Positions 10,841 to 22,764 of a stretch of DNA of 64,000 nucleotides are shown piece by piece. A program made the translations under genes and the position numbers. Source of the DNA: Sternotherus odoratus (Eukaryota > Chordata > Testudines > Kinosternidae). The DNA lies in assembly GCA_032164245.1 (NCBI GenBank), contig JAVMKO010000001.1, forward strand, positions 247,017,644 through 247,081,643. Reading direction: 5' to 3'. Numbering within the stretch: position 1 is the first letter of the stretch; each line of letters begins with the position of its first letter. A model generated the notes under the pieces. It was not told where the DNA came from and made no database searches. It worked only from the letters and a program-made list of their open reading frames with translations.

Positions 10841-13104
10841 AATGAGTATTATCATTATTAATTATTATTTGTATTATCATGTTCACCCCATGATTGGAAA
10901 AAAATTAGCTAGAAAGGTCCTTTTAGACATATATTAAACGTAGTTGAGTGAGTTTAATAGAAACCCAGAGGTTTTTTCCTCAATGGAGAAAATAATTAAA
11001 TGTTCAAAAACCGTTCTGCAAATATGTTAGAATATAAATTTAATTAATGTATTTGTGGCAATAAAGTTGGCTTTGTAAATATTTTATGAGTCAATCCACT
11101 CGCACTACCTTTGGAACTTTTTGAAAAATGAAAACATATCAAAGTGACATATGGGGAATCAATTCTCACTTCACTTCCTTCCCTCTGACTTTAGAGAAAG
11201 CTGCAATTAAAAGTAGAGCTGAGGAAAAAGTTTTGCATTTAGAGCAAAAACAAGAAAACTTTGTGGTTTTTTACAAATTTCCAAAAAGATAGCAAAAATC
11301 ATCTCTTTAGCAGATTCCCAACATAAGACACAGCAGTGTTTTTGCTAGCCTTTAGCAAATGGCAAAAAGCTAAATATGTCTTCAAGCCCAATTGTTTTTC
11401 CCTGAATATAGGATTTGCTATTCCCTTCATTGCTGGCAACCCCCATTTCTCTCATTTAGATCTATAGTCTTAAGAAACCAACCATTGTATGAGACTATTC
11501 CAGAACCCTTGTGATTGCCAGGTCTATTGATCAATAGGGTATCAATGTTAGACTTGTGAAACATTGCAGATTAAGTGGGCATATATGAAAGCAGTTGTCT
11601 TTTGGAGGGCAAGTCTCTTGCATCTGATTTCTGCTCACTGGATATATGAGGTACAAAGTAGACTATGGAAGTGAGCTAAGCCGGCACTGACTTAATAATG
11701 TCAATAAACCAAGTCATAATGATAATTGGACTTCCAGTGAGGAATCTGGCTGTGGATGATTATGTTTTTGTTAACACTTGATCTTGGGAAGATCAATAGT
11801 GTTTAGAAAACTTTATTGGAAACTGGCGAAAAGGGTTATGATGCGAAGTTCAGGATTTCCTGGTGAGGTTAGTATATCCTGCAACTACTTCTGCTTGCCC
11901 ATGAAGCTCACCAGTCCCTGAGTTTTCCATGACACAGTTTCGGAAGGCAGTCAGTATCAAAAAGGTTGAGAAACCCTAGTGTAGTCTTGATGGTCATAGA
12001 CTGGCACTTTTTCCGGATTCTAGAGTGAGTCATGTATGTTTCACACTTTGTGGCTCTGGGTTGGGGAAGGATAAAGAGACAAAAGCACATCTATGGTCCT
12101 GAGCAGCAAGTAGTGAGAGATCTACACCAGTACTTAGCATTATGGTGATGGACTTTCCATTAAAACCTTGCCCGGACATATGTCAGTGGCATTTTTTCCC
12201 CACATCCCTTCTCACCAATTCCTCTTTTCTTTAGGTTAATAGGAGCTAAAGATACAAGGATAATGATTGTGGGGAGGTCCGAGGGAGGCCCTGATGCTTG
12301 TACTGTTCTTTAAAGTGTTGTTTGGATGAGGGGAGTGAGGTCACATTTAGGGAAAATGGGTGATTTATAACATTGTCCATCTCTTTGTACTTTCTGGTGT
12401 CACATCCATTTAGAGGGAAAGAGGGAATGTGCTGTAGAGCCTGAGGCATTCAATTGCTTTAGGGACCCTAAGTGTGACATTCTGGCTGATCTTGCTAATT
12501 TTTTATGGAAGAAATACATAATTCATGAGTAATTATAAGTTATTAAAGTAAAATCATAAAAATAAAATATTATCCAGCAAAAGTGATGGAGGGAGGGTGT
12601 TTGTTTTGCTTTGCATGAAAGGGAATTCATGATGCATAATGAAGAAGGAAACTGGAAATCAAAGGTTACACTTTCCTTTTCCCCAAGTTGACTCTTACAT
12701 TTTGGCTCAGCTATTTTCACTTAAAACAAAAGTGAGGGAGATTTTGCAGTGAGTCAAAAGAAGAAGAAAAAAATAAATACAAGGAAACCTGTTGGGGGTG
12801 GGCAGTAAAAGGATTTCTTTTTATCCTGCTTTCAGAATATCTGTCTGAACAATACAGCATGAAGAAAAAGAAACAAATACACAAACTCCCAATTGATGGT
12901 GACTTATTTCATTCAGCGTCAAAATAAAAATGGTAGATTTTAATTTTATGGCGCTCTGCTGCAGTGCAGTTGCATTGTGTTGTGTCATTGACAGAATTTG
13001 GCCCCGGAAATACCACCGTGCAAACCTGGGAAGATCACTCCAGTGGAAGCAAGGAACTTTCAGAGGGACCAGTTGGTATCCAAAAAAAATTGGGGCACTG
13101 CTTT
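10841..13104. other. AT-rich DNA, one hAT terminus, no gene
   Basis: Apart from the hAT-like terminus near 11.97 kb I recognise nothing. Open frames are under 100 codons except 12930-13394 (plus, 154 codons). That frame crosses a transposon scrap at 13.1 kb and has no domain. Confidence 0.5.
11950..11981. mobile_element. hAT-like terminus relic
   Basis: The right edge reads AAAAAGGTTGAGAAACCCTAGTG. Its reverse complement CACTAGGGTTTCTCAACC resembles the CAGTGGTTCTCAACC termini of the hAT MITEs at 46.8 and 47.7 kb. A matching left end was not found, so this is a truncated copy or chance. Confidence 0.4.
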
Positions 13105-13170
13105 TTGGCGCCCCCAATTCTTGGTCCCCTAGGTGGCCGCCTACTTCGCCTACTTGTTACACCAGTCCTG
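13105..13170. mobile_element. hAT-type fragment (GGCGCCC...CCTAGGTGGCCGCC)
   Basis: TTTTTGGCGCCCCCAATTC, CCCCTAGGTGGCCGCCTA and CTTCGCCTACTTGTTACACC resemble the terminal region of a reptile hAT MITE that ends CCGGCCCTG. Here the end has decayed to CCAGTCCTG. The left part and TSD are not visible. Confidence 0.4.
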
Positions 13171-13478
13171 CCCCCTGGAGTTCACATTCTGGTCCTGTTG
13201 GTTTTCCAGCAAATTGGGGTCCTTTTCCGCTGATCTTGATTACTCTGTTTACAATATATGCAAATTTATTACCCATTGTCTGTGGTGGATTACACAGTTT
13301 GACCTCAACAGACCAGGCAATATATATTTATTTGCCTATGATAAACATGTTTAGAAACTGCACTTTTGGATTGTTTGGACTAAATATATTTTAGTAACAT
13401 ATTTCCAGAACACCTACTGACCTGACACAAGAATATTAATGATCAGAGTGCCACCAGTTTTCATACAATACCTTAAAC

Positions 13479-13601
13479 TAGGGTGACCAGGTGTGCCGAT
13501 TGTATAGAGACAGTCCCAATTTTAGGGTCTTTTTCTTATATAGGCTCCTATTACGCTCCACCCTTGACCCTATTTTTCACATTTGCTGTCTGGTCATCTT
13601 A
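13479..13601. mobile_element. 119-bp palindromic MITE with TA TSD
   Basis: The ends are inverted: AGGGTGACCAGGTG at left and CTGTCTGGTCATCTTA at right. TA dinucleotides (13479-13480 and 13600-13601) sit outside, the TSD of Tc1/mariner elements. The middle (GACAGTCCCAATTTTAGGGT, CTTATATAGGCTCCTATTAC) follows a dispersed amniote MITE I recall. Too short for any protein. Confidence 0.7.
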
Positions 13602-14222
13602 CCTTACACAATACTGTTTGTCTAAATATTATGACATCAATGTGTTATTTGAAATGAATTTGTCAGCCATGGTAACAACTGTAGTCACAGACTGTTGCCA
13701 GTGGACATTGAGGGACTCATACACAGTCATTTTGGGTGGTTTGGGGTGATAAATCACTTAATCTTTCCTGTCCTGTTTCTTCTCTGTGTTACAGCTCCTC
13801 TGTTAAGTACTCGCTAAACAAGAAGGAGAAAGCTATTCTATATTAGCAGAACTGAGGCTACCATAGTTTATGCTGGAAACCAGGGACAGAATTGGGGAAG
13901 TGCAAAGCTTATGTCCCATATGTTCCTTTAGTGGGATATTTAGACCTTTGAGACCCTTTTTGCCCATATAAACAATGGGAATAATAACTTGCTACCAGAG
14001 TAGTCATCCTTTGCTGGATAAAAAGGCACTATAGAAATGCAAAGTATTATTATTTGTTACTTATGTTTATTATTAATTATTATCTATGATTATTGCAAGA
14101 AGTAGAGTAAGGATATGTTCCTAGCTAACGGGTATCAAATTATTTTGGAGCATGCAGAATTTATTTGTTTCATTCAGCCATTAAAATTGCTTGATATTAT
14201 CTCTGGGTTGTTGTGTTGGTGT

Positions 14223-14266
14223 TATTTATTTATTTATTTGGGTAGTTAGTTAGTTAGTTAGTTAGC
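14223..14266. repeat. (TTTA)n followed by (GTTA)n microsatellite
   Basis: About four TTTA-type units run directly into five GTTA units, then decay at AGCTATTCAG. Too short and of the wrong unit (four bases, not TTAGGG) to be telomeric. Confidence 0.85.
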
Positions 14267-14537
14267 TATTCAGTCAAACTTCCCTTAGTATAATTTAATT
14301 CCATTTTCCTTGTGCTAAAGTTCACAAGGTTTTAGAATGCTAAAGTTGTGTTGGTTTATATTTGTCAATATTACATTTAATTCCTTTTGTGACAGCCCAT
14401 TTCAAAATCAACTCTAAATCCCTTTTATGTTTTGCTGACTGCATGGCATTTATTCAGCATCTTTCATTTTTTGTTATCAGAAAATGTAATTGGGCTACAG
14501 TTGTTCCTTGTTTGTGTAGGTCATTTTTATAAGTTAA

Positions 14538-14555
14538 AACACACACACACACACA
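14538..14555. repeat. (AC)n microsatellite
   Basis: About nine AC dinucleotides between AAGTTAAA and AAGCCTTC. Confidence 0.9.
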
Positions 14556-16020
14556 AGCCTTCTAAGCACTAACCCTGTGGACCTTAAATAATATTTCTTT
14601 TAGCCAGACATAGTTATATTTTTCACAAGACTAGTTACTGTTTCCTGTTTTCAACCTGTTCTCTAGTTATTCTCATGTCCTGCCCTGAATCCTTGCTGCT
14701 GCTTTGAGATTAAGTAGGAACATGTCATGAGGAATGTAACAAAAGGCTTTCTGAAATTCCAAATATATTATGTCATATGCACTGCCCTTAGCAACCTTGT
14801 CAGTACCCCTTTGTGTAAACTCTTCTCTCCCCAAAATCACAACAAACAAACAAAAACACTGAAGGAAATGATGAAAGACACAATTTTATTTATTTTTATT
14901 TTCAGGTGGTTGAGTAGGTGGGGCATCTGCTCTTGCAAAAAGTTACCTTTCAAACACTGCATCCCTATTTGTATTTTAATTTGAAAGAGTATTTTATTGC
15001 TTCTATTCTATTATGGTAAACTGGATGAGGTGGTATCCTTTAATGTGCTCAGTAATAACACTGGAATAGTCTTTTTGCAAATGCAGACCAATCAAATACA
15101 CATATAAACATTTAATTGGCTGCAATCCCAGCAAATGGCCATCAGAACACCACTGCTCCTTAATCAGAAGGCAGGAATGAGCTGTCATTTGTTGTTATTC
15201 ACTCTGCATTTGAAAACTACAGCTCCGAGGCAATGACACCCTCCTTTTCTTCTTGTGCCCCAACTAAGAAATAGCAAGGAAAAGAGACACGGCAGAGAAA
15301 GGACCCCATTCATGAAGGCACAAGGCTATTTCTCAGCATTTGCTGCATTGTTTATGCCAACAAAAATTGCATAACTCCAATTTTCTGCACAAATTACATG
15401 TTTCTCTGCTTCATTGGACCCATTTTATTGTGGACGTAAATGGAGCTTTTGCATTAGGGGGAACAAAGATTGCCATTACTGCCAGCCCAAGCCTTATTAT
15501 TAAAGCTGGATGAAACATTTGGCTTTCTCCAGGTTTTCAGAAAGAGGAAAAATAAAAGGATTTTTTTTTCCATTTCCCCCTCTTTTTGTGAGTTTTCTGT
15601 GAAACAAAATTGGAATTTTTCCGACCAAAGCTGTTCTAATTGCTTAATAAACAGTAAGGGTATGATCCATTTAAAAAAAATCCACTGTAGCCTGGGTCAT
15701 GCAGAAGGCTGTTAATGGTCACTGCACAGCTGACAGGCCTATCCAAAAGAAAGGTTAGAATGTTGCACAAAGCCCAACAAAAACCTTTGCAGCTGCAGAG
15801 CTCCATAGGGGAAGAAGAGCTCACGCAATAGGAACTTCCTCTGCCCCAAGTGCTCTATGGGTCCTGCCTGTTCATCTTCTACCTGAATCTATAAGCAAAC
15901 ATTTTGAAAGGTGGCCTTGGGTTTTGGCGCCGGATCTGAGCCTGACGTTCCCATAGTGCTGGTCACCTCAGAATTCTATTTGAAGTTGAAGAGAGTAATG
16001 CGTGCTCCATATTTCTGAAG

Positions 16021-16100
16021 ATTAGGCCCCAGGTATTTCAGGTTAGGTGCTTCCAATTGAGGCACCCAAAATCAGAAGCTGTTTTTAGAAATTAGGTCAT
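16021..16100. repeat. Old repeat (ATTAGG...GGCACCCAAAATCAGAAG)
   Basis: ATTAGGCCCCAGGTATTTCA and GGCACCCAAAATCAGAAGCT...TTTAGAAATTAGGTCA match a common amniote interspersed repeat. The outer ATTAGG motifs suggest one arm of a palindromic family related to the 26.4-26.6 kb copy. Confidence 0.4.
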
Positions 16101-19100
16101 GCAAACGGCATGAATGATTGTAGCTCTCAGGTTAGACAAAACCCCAGTGTGCTACCCCTACTGAAAGAGAGAGCTTTAATAATAATGGCAGTCACATTAA
16201 ATAGCCATATAAATGTACAGAAGCTTTGCTCATCGGCAATTCTTAAGGAAAGGACATTTTGAGTGTGTGTGTGAATGTGTGAGAATGTGAACTCTTGACT
16301 TTTGTTGCCGAAGATGGTAAGGGATCTCACTCTCCATTCCTCTTGTGGGAAGGCTGCTTTACATTTCCTCCATAGCATACGTGTTTCCATTTTGTTTGGA
16401 GGTGATGTGTGTTTGTTAGTCTGATGTACCTCCCTCATGGTTGACACCAGAGGGTCATAACAGTTTAGGCCACATCACCCCTTTAAAAAAAGTATTCCCT
16501 GCCTAACAAAAAAAAAAATTCCTCAATAGAAGCAGAACAAGCAAGCAGGTTTGCAGCCAAGGCAGCAGCAGTACTTAAGATGGATGCCAGCATTATACCT
16601 ATTACAGCTGTACAACTTTGTGTCCTCTCCTCCAGCTAATCAGAGCCACTAGCCTCCATTCCTCATGAATATTTTCATTGCAGAACTCCCTAAATTGAAC
16701 GGCACCTCTTCTCTTTCCCTGCTACTCTGCAGTGCACAAAGCTGCATTCAAAAGCACACAAATTATCTATTAAGGTCATTTTTATTATTAGCTTCTGCTA
16801 GCTTGGGTGGGGGTGCATTATGTATTATCTGCTGTGAATCACTCTGTCCCTTTGGTGTCTTCTCAAGAAATATTACCTTGGAATTACTACATTTCATTCA
16901 CTGATGTAGTAGGGGAAGAAAAAAAAACTTAATTATTCTGACAATTTTATCTAAGGCTTGCAGATTTATGTACGAAGGATATAAAAAAATAATATCTTGA
17001 TGAATAATGCTGCAGGAGTACATTTTTGTAACTATCATATGGAAGGGCTCTTTTGACACACATATATGTAATTCTTCTAGTGACTGATAAATGTAAAACC
17101 AGCCTTACTTCAGGTATCTGTGTTTCTATACAAGCACATGCTCAGGACTCCTCAGCTAACTGGGAAATCATAAGCCTGATATTGGGGATGTGTGAAATTC
17201 TAAGCCTGGAGTTTAGATTTGATTTTTTTTAAAAAAAAAATCCTGCACATCTCTCTGCACAAACTTGATGCCTATCTCAAAATGGGCCTTATCTTCTTTC
17301 TTGCCTTGTGAGGCTTTTTGGAGGGAAAGCCTAGAGACCTTCAATTGCCCCTTCCATGTCTTTAGGGATGGAAGATTGATTGACCCCCCTTCTGCTTTTT
17401 TATTTTGAAGTGAAGGCCAGTAGAGACTGTTTACCATTTCCTATAAGAAAGGGAGTCAGGGGTCAACACTTCAGAACCTGGAAGCTAACATGCTCCAATT
17501 AAACAAATGTGCATATATATTGATGTCAATTATGCAAATTCCCATATTAGCATACACCTAGAAGTCGCCATGAAGTAAAATTGAAAAAAAAATCAAATTA
17601 CTGAAATGTTGACAAACATGTTTAATCTGCACTTTCAAAAGCAGATATTTACACATATAATTATTCATTTACATATTGTCACCATGCCTCAGTAGATCAC
17701 AGCTGAGGATGCCAAATGAATGGCAAAATGATGAGAAACAGGGCAGACACACCCCAAACTGGTAGTTATTCTATCATTAGATAGTACCAAGCCAGTAACA
17801 AAAGTAACTTTTGTCTCTGTGTACTGGTTAACAGGATGTCAAAAATATAGTGTCCTTAGGCATTCCCGCCTTTGTCTCATCACCCAGACTCTGGACTCCA
17901 TGATGAGTGGTTACTGAGAACCGATTTATCAAATGTAGGATATTTCTAATCAAAGTCTGGTGTGCTGATATAGGATTTAAGATTCCTGTAACTTAATTCT
18001 TTGCAGACACAAATGTGTACACAACTTTTGAAAATGCAGAACTCATAGCCCGAAAATGCTTCATTTTAAGCTGGGTAGTATCTTAACCAATTGTTTTTTG
18101 TTAGAGTAATGGATTAGTATCTGTATTGAACAGAACATTTTCAGTGCCAGTACATCTGTCTTAGCAATGGAGTATGTCCCCAGACAGACTCTAAAGTCTG
18201 CACAATGAAACCAACATAGAATAAGAGGTTAAATTTAAATTCTCATTAAAATCATTGTCATAGGATAGAGTATTGTTGTGCTGTTCCCCTCCCCCCCTTT
18301 CCATTACATTCTTTGTAGACTTAAAAACATAATTCAGGCCATTTCCATGCAAATTATACTTTTCCAGGATTCATTAAATGCTCTTTACTGAGACCATAAC
18401 TAGACTCTCTCCTCTCAAATTACCTATGTGGAATATTGAAAGGGTCAGAATAGTTCAGTATGCAACTGTATTTCACAGAATAGTAAAGTAGTCAGATAGT
18501 TGTGATTTCTCATTCTTGGAAAAAGGAATGATAACAAGAAAAGAAAATGGCTGAAAATGGTTTTGTTCCTGTGTGTCAAATACAATAATTAGAATAAGAA
18601 ATGATACAAATTAACCCATTCTCATTACAGTGTCTGTATGATAATTTCATGGCCCTCTTCTCATGCTGCACTTTCGCTAAGCACATTTACATCTCATCAA
18701 TGAACACATACAGCAGATCAGATCTGCTAGCAGTGAATGCTTGATTCACTCTAATTTATGTCTTCTTTTTAGCTGGGGAATCCATTGTGTGAGCTAATAG
18801 CAGGTTTCCCATTTGAAATGACTGCAGATCTCTTCACATTTGGATACACTGCAGGTATTGTCATAATTTTTTCATGTGTCACATAATTGTTGCATTACAC
18901 TATGATGTGCAAGCAGAAAAAGCAAAATTTCAACATAAAATGAAAGACTATGGGCTCTGCTGCTGCAGACCTATGGAAGCCTTTTTTTCTCCCAGAAGAG
19001 GGGCTGGGTACAGCTGAGGTCTTTGTGCTCACCTGAATGTAAGGAGTGCTCAACGCTGTCACCACTGTTCCCCCACAGGGGTAAGGATGGGATGTCAGGA

Positions 19101-19385
19101 GATAGGGTGATGGCAAAAAAGTGGAGGAGTTCACCCTTTTAAGAGGTGATTAAGTAGCCATGATTCCACTATGTCCTGGCCTTCCCATGGAGATGGTACA
19201 TTTTTACACCACCCCGACACCAATAAAGAACAATTCAGTTGTAAAAACTGAGTCTGAGAGCCTAGAACTCTCTCCCAGTGTGAGGATCTTGGGTTCCCTG
19301 ATGGTGGAAGTTGAGGCAAAACTATATGTTTGTGGACATTTGCTGAGTCTCTCATTCCCTGGGCTGGAACCGTGAGCAAAACTCT
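16101..19385. other. No gene or clear repeat
   Basis: Largely unique AT-rich sequence. The longest frame ends at 16447 (minus, 106 codons) and has no domain. A C-run at 18.28-18.30 kb and A-runs at 16.51, 16.92 and 17.23 kb are simple tracts. Confidence 0.5.
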
Positions 19386-19440
19386 TGACCCACTGAATTC
19401 AAGAAGAGTTTTGCCATTGACTTCAGTGAGGTCAGGGGTT
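19386..19440. repeat. Palindromic GAATTCAAGAAGAGTTTTGCC short repeat
   Basis: CACTGAATTCAAGAAGAG, then TTTTGCCATTGACTTCAGTG: the TTTTGCCATTGACTTC core is shared with the 51.07 kb copy (TTCTGCCATTGACTGC). Confidence 0.55.
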
Positions 19441-20097
19441 CTCCCCGTAGGTTTAGCCCTGCTGAGGAAGGGTGGGCTCTGCACCTTGTTTGAACAATCC
19501 CAGCAGGCTGAGTTAGGAGATGCATTGTTGGCAACACAAACAGCCATATCCAGTCCTGCATGACAGGAAGGGTCAGCTGATGTAACATGATGTCTTTGTA
19601 ATGAAGGGAAATGGGTAAATAGGGAGAGATTGACAGACCACATGCATGCACGTGCATACAAAATGTAGGTTGAAATTCAGTACTTGATTCAGAGTTACAA
19701 CATCCTTGTGTCTCCTCATTCTAATAAGTTGCTTTAGGGATCAAAGGAATTGATCAAAGACTTATTAGTCCTATGTTGCATCCTCTGTGTCAGGACCCCA
19801 GTATTGAACAAAGGTCTGCCAAATCTTCAGGTAGCATCCTTAGCTGCTTCACCACAGAAGCACATTGAACTGCTGCCCAGACCAACAGCCTATGTACTAA
19901 AGGCCTACAGACCCACAGCAACCATGACCGTGGCCCCTGATTGGACAACTTTCTTTGTGATTAGTATATTGCTATTAAGAAAATCCATGTGAATCTAATA
20001 TTTATGGAAGATGCAGGATTAACAGAAATTCTAGGTTCCTCACAGTACCTCTACAATGTACTTCAACACTGACTTAGAAGAAACCAGTATAGATAAA

Positions 20098-20150
20098 GGG
20101 CCAGACTCTGCTTTCTGTTACAATGATATAATGACTTCACTGGAGTTACT
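20098..20150. repeat. Half of a palindromic GGCCAGACTCTG repeat
   Basis: GGGCCAGACTCTGCTTTCTG...GACTTCACTGGAGTTACT follows one arm of the amniote repeat whose other arm (TTTACACCAGTG) is echoed at 48.34 kb. Confidence 0.45.
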
Positions 20151-20187
20151 GGGGATTTTCCTTTGACCACTGACCACAAGTCTATCT

Positions 20188-20490
20188 GTCCAGCATGGGG
20201 ATCAGCAATCTTTGGCACGTGGCCCATCAGGGAAATCTGCTGGTGGGCCAAGATGGTTTGTTTAACTGTTGGCTGATCACAACTCTCACTGGCTTCAGTG
20301 CACCATTCTAGGCCAATGGGGACTGCAGGAAGTGGTGGGCAGCATATCCCTTGGCCCGTGCTACCTTCTGCAGCCCCCATTGGCCTGGAGCAGCGAACCG
20401 CAGACACTGCAGGTAAACAAACAGTCCCGGTGCACCAGCAGATTTCTCTGATGGGCCGCGTGCCAAAGGTTGCCAATCCCTGATCTAGCA
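20188..20490. mobile_element. Near-complete hAT MITE (287 bp)
   Basis: The element is 20196-20482. The left end TGGGGATCAGCAATCTTTGG and the reverse complement of the right end, CAGGGATTGGCAACCTTTGG, are a TIR pair that extends through GCACGYGGCCCATCAG. GTCCAGCA and ATCTAGCA outside match at 6 of 8, a decayed 8-bp hAT TSD. The middle is a second imperfect palindrome (CCAATGGGGACTGCAGG facing CTGCAGCCCCCATTGG). Frames across both strands are spurious. It is the best template for the fragments at 10.6, 34.9, 39.9, 43.0, 49.1 and 57.1 kb. Confidence 0.85.
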
Positions 20491-20670
20491 GATACTTCCA
20501 ACAAACTAATGCAAACTTCAGTGGTGTATTCCTAATTGTAGTGTATATGCAGATAACAGTTTGAACCTGAATTGTCTTATCCTATTCCTATTAAACAGCA
20601 ACATTCCTATTCACTTCAATGATTGAGGCTTAATCTTTGAGACAACTAAGTTCATTCTATATACATCAAA

Positions 20671-20735
20671 CAGATCAGCAGTAACTGAAAATTGCAACTA
20701 TCTGATGGTAGCAACTTTCAGTTACTGCTGATCTG
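20671..20735. repeat. 25-bp inverted repeat, 15-nt loop
   Basis: The left arm begins CAGATCAGCAGTAACTG (20671-20695). The right arm (20711-20735) is its reverse complement with one mismatch. No TSD or known family. Confidence 0.8.
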
Positions 20736-21630
20736 AGCTAGATTTCAACTGGTAACTGCAAAGTGAAAGGCTCTGTGTTGGCAGTTTCAATTTCCTATGC
20801 CATACAAGCTCCCCTTTTTATTTTTAATGTGAATATTAAAAAGCTAAAAAAAGAACAATCTGTCATGGATGTGTATGATAATTGACATAATAGACCCTAA
20901 CGGCTAATGTGGATCATAATAGACCATGACAGCTCCACTGGAGCTTACTCAAAGGTTCAATTAGGATTTTATGGACACAAACACTTACAATACTTTTTAG
21001 TATATCATTGTTTATTATGGATTTATAATGTAAACAACAATGGATTCATACACAGTAGCTTTCTTCAAAGTATCACAGGACACCTCACAAGAAAACAATT
21101 AAAATAGTTAACATTTTTAAACTACTAGCAATCAGATGTCTGACAATGTTGTTCCAGAATCTGATAGATTTAGAAGATTATTGGTGCTCTCATCATTTGC
21201 ATAGACTTAGTATCTATATCCAAGGTATGATGCTGTGGTGAATTTGAAGGACAAGGAATTTGCTACAGGCACAAACTGTGGGAGTCTGAGAATGGTGACA
21301 TTCCCCGTTTCAGTTAATTAGGAAATAGTCCAGTCTCATTTTGTTCAGCTCTAACTACACATTTAACCAACCTTCTGGATATTGAAATAAAGATTTTTAA
21401 AGTGGCTTCCCTGCATCAGTTACAGCCTCAGTCTGGAGTGTACGATATCTCTGAGTCTAATTCTACATATTGAATCAAATAACTTATTTTTCTTTGTTTC
21501 TTCAAACTATTAATAATATTTACATTATTTGTAATAACACAAAGATTTGTAATTATAGTAATTTGTTTTGTGCATGTTTTTCTCTTAGGTGAAGGTCACA
21601 TTAAATACCATCTGCTATTTAGGAGCTTGC
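20736..21630. other. No feature recognised
   Basis: AT-rich, no frames above 70 codons, no recognisable repeat. Confidence 0.5.
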
Positions 21631-21684
21631 CCAAAGTCTAGTCAATGGGATTATTTCCGTTCTCTTCAATGGTTTTGGATCAAG
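21631..21684. repeat. Palindromic GTCAATGGGATTATTTCC short repeat
   Basis: AGTCAATGGGATTATTTCCG followed by TTCTCTTCAATGGTTTTGGATCAA. Same dispersed family as the 6.16 kb copy, which ends GTGGGCTTTTGATCA. Confidence 0.45.
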
Positions 21685-22044
21685 TACACAGTTAGTAAAG
21701 GTAATTGTTCCTGATCTTTTGCAAGTCTAAATCAAAGTCTAGGACTAATTAAAAAAAATAGGATGGAGATTTTATAATTTCTGTAATCTACATACTACTA
21801 TTATAGAATTGTTTACGATCTAACCTTTTCTGTTATACATTTGAATCGTTTTCAAAAAGTTGCAGATATTGAGTTGTCTAAGAATATTTGCTGCTACATG
21901 CATATTTGAAGGCTAGACTACTGATGAAATACAGTACATATCAGAAAAGGCTTTGTTTTCACTTGCATAATAGAGTGACTTTGGATAAACAAAGAGCAGA
22001 AGTTGGTCATATTTTATATAATTCATTATACTCAATGATAACAG

Positions 22045-22764
22045 ATGTCCTGAGTATGATGTCCATCATGTGGTGCTCCACTGGCACCTGCTCCTGGTCA
22101 TTCTGGGGATTAGCTCTCAAGACCAATGCCCCTTTCTGCAGTTTGAACACCCTAGCTCCAACTCTCTCTCTCTGATCTGCAGTGCCTCTTTTGCTCCAGG
22201 ACCTGCAGCAACACCTTCATGATTCAGTCCTCCCAGGGTGCCAAGCCTTTCAAGTCTCTCTCCGCACTAGAAGTATCAGGCAGTTCCCCATTCAGTGCCC
22301 TGCTAGCCTATGACACAAACTTGGTGGCTAGTTGGGGAACCTGGGCTTACCCTCTTCTTCAGGTTCCAGTCCAGGAACCCTCAACCCAACAGTTCTAGGC
22401 TTTCCTAACTCTGTCCTCACCACTCCTTCCTTGGAAGGCTTCCTTGCACTCTGGTTCCCCTTCTCTCTCTGGATATGCCAGCTCCAAACCTTCTTCCCTC
22501 TTCCCAGGAAGACTGCAGCATGCTCACAGCTGCAATTTCCAAACACTCCTCCCTCTTCCCAAGGAATGAATTCCCTTTCCCAGCAGTCCCCTTCTTTTGC
22601 CGGCTGCCTGGCTTTATAGGCCCTGCCTATTCTTCCCAGATGAGACTGTTTTCAATTAATTCCCTGCTCCCTGTCTCCTTCTTCAGGTGCAGAGTTAATT
22701 GGGCTACCTGGTCTTCTTAGTCCCTTCTCATCCTGGGTGGGCTAGACACTCCATCACAATGTCA
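22045..22764 (-). mobile_element. Solo LTR (TG...CA, about 708 bp)
   Basis: The LTR is 22051-22758. On minus it starts TGTGATGGAGTGTC and ends CATCATACTCA. ATGTCC (22045-22050) and ATGTCA (22759-22764) flank it, a 5-6 bp TSD. A TATAAA box on minus (reverse complement of 22613-22618) lies about 140 bp in, which sets the tentative orientation. No clear poly(A) signal was seen. It contains the 42-bp segment (22566-22607) also found in the patchwork insert at 25.64 kb. No retroviral coding sequence is attached. Confidence 0.55.

Larger units (their letters stand above)
13602..16020. other. No gene; two microsatellites
   Basis: AT-rich sequence with two simple repeats listed below. The block at about 15.18-15.45 kb has balanced composition and no repeat resemblance. 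It could be a conserved non-coding segment, but this cannot be judged from one sequence. Confidence 0.5.

Noticed and set aside
12930..13394. 154-codon frame on plus
   Set aside because: Crosses a hAT-like scrap, no domain, and overlapping frames of similar length on the same strand.
14244..14266. Interstitial telomere repeat
   Set aside because: The unit is GTTA, not TTAGGG, and only about five copies.
19131..19661. 176-codon frame on minus
   Set aside because: No recognisable domain; runs through the palindromic repeat at 19.39-19.44 kb; other frames overlap it on both strands. Could hide an exon, but there is no support.
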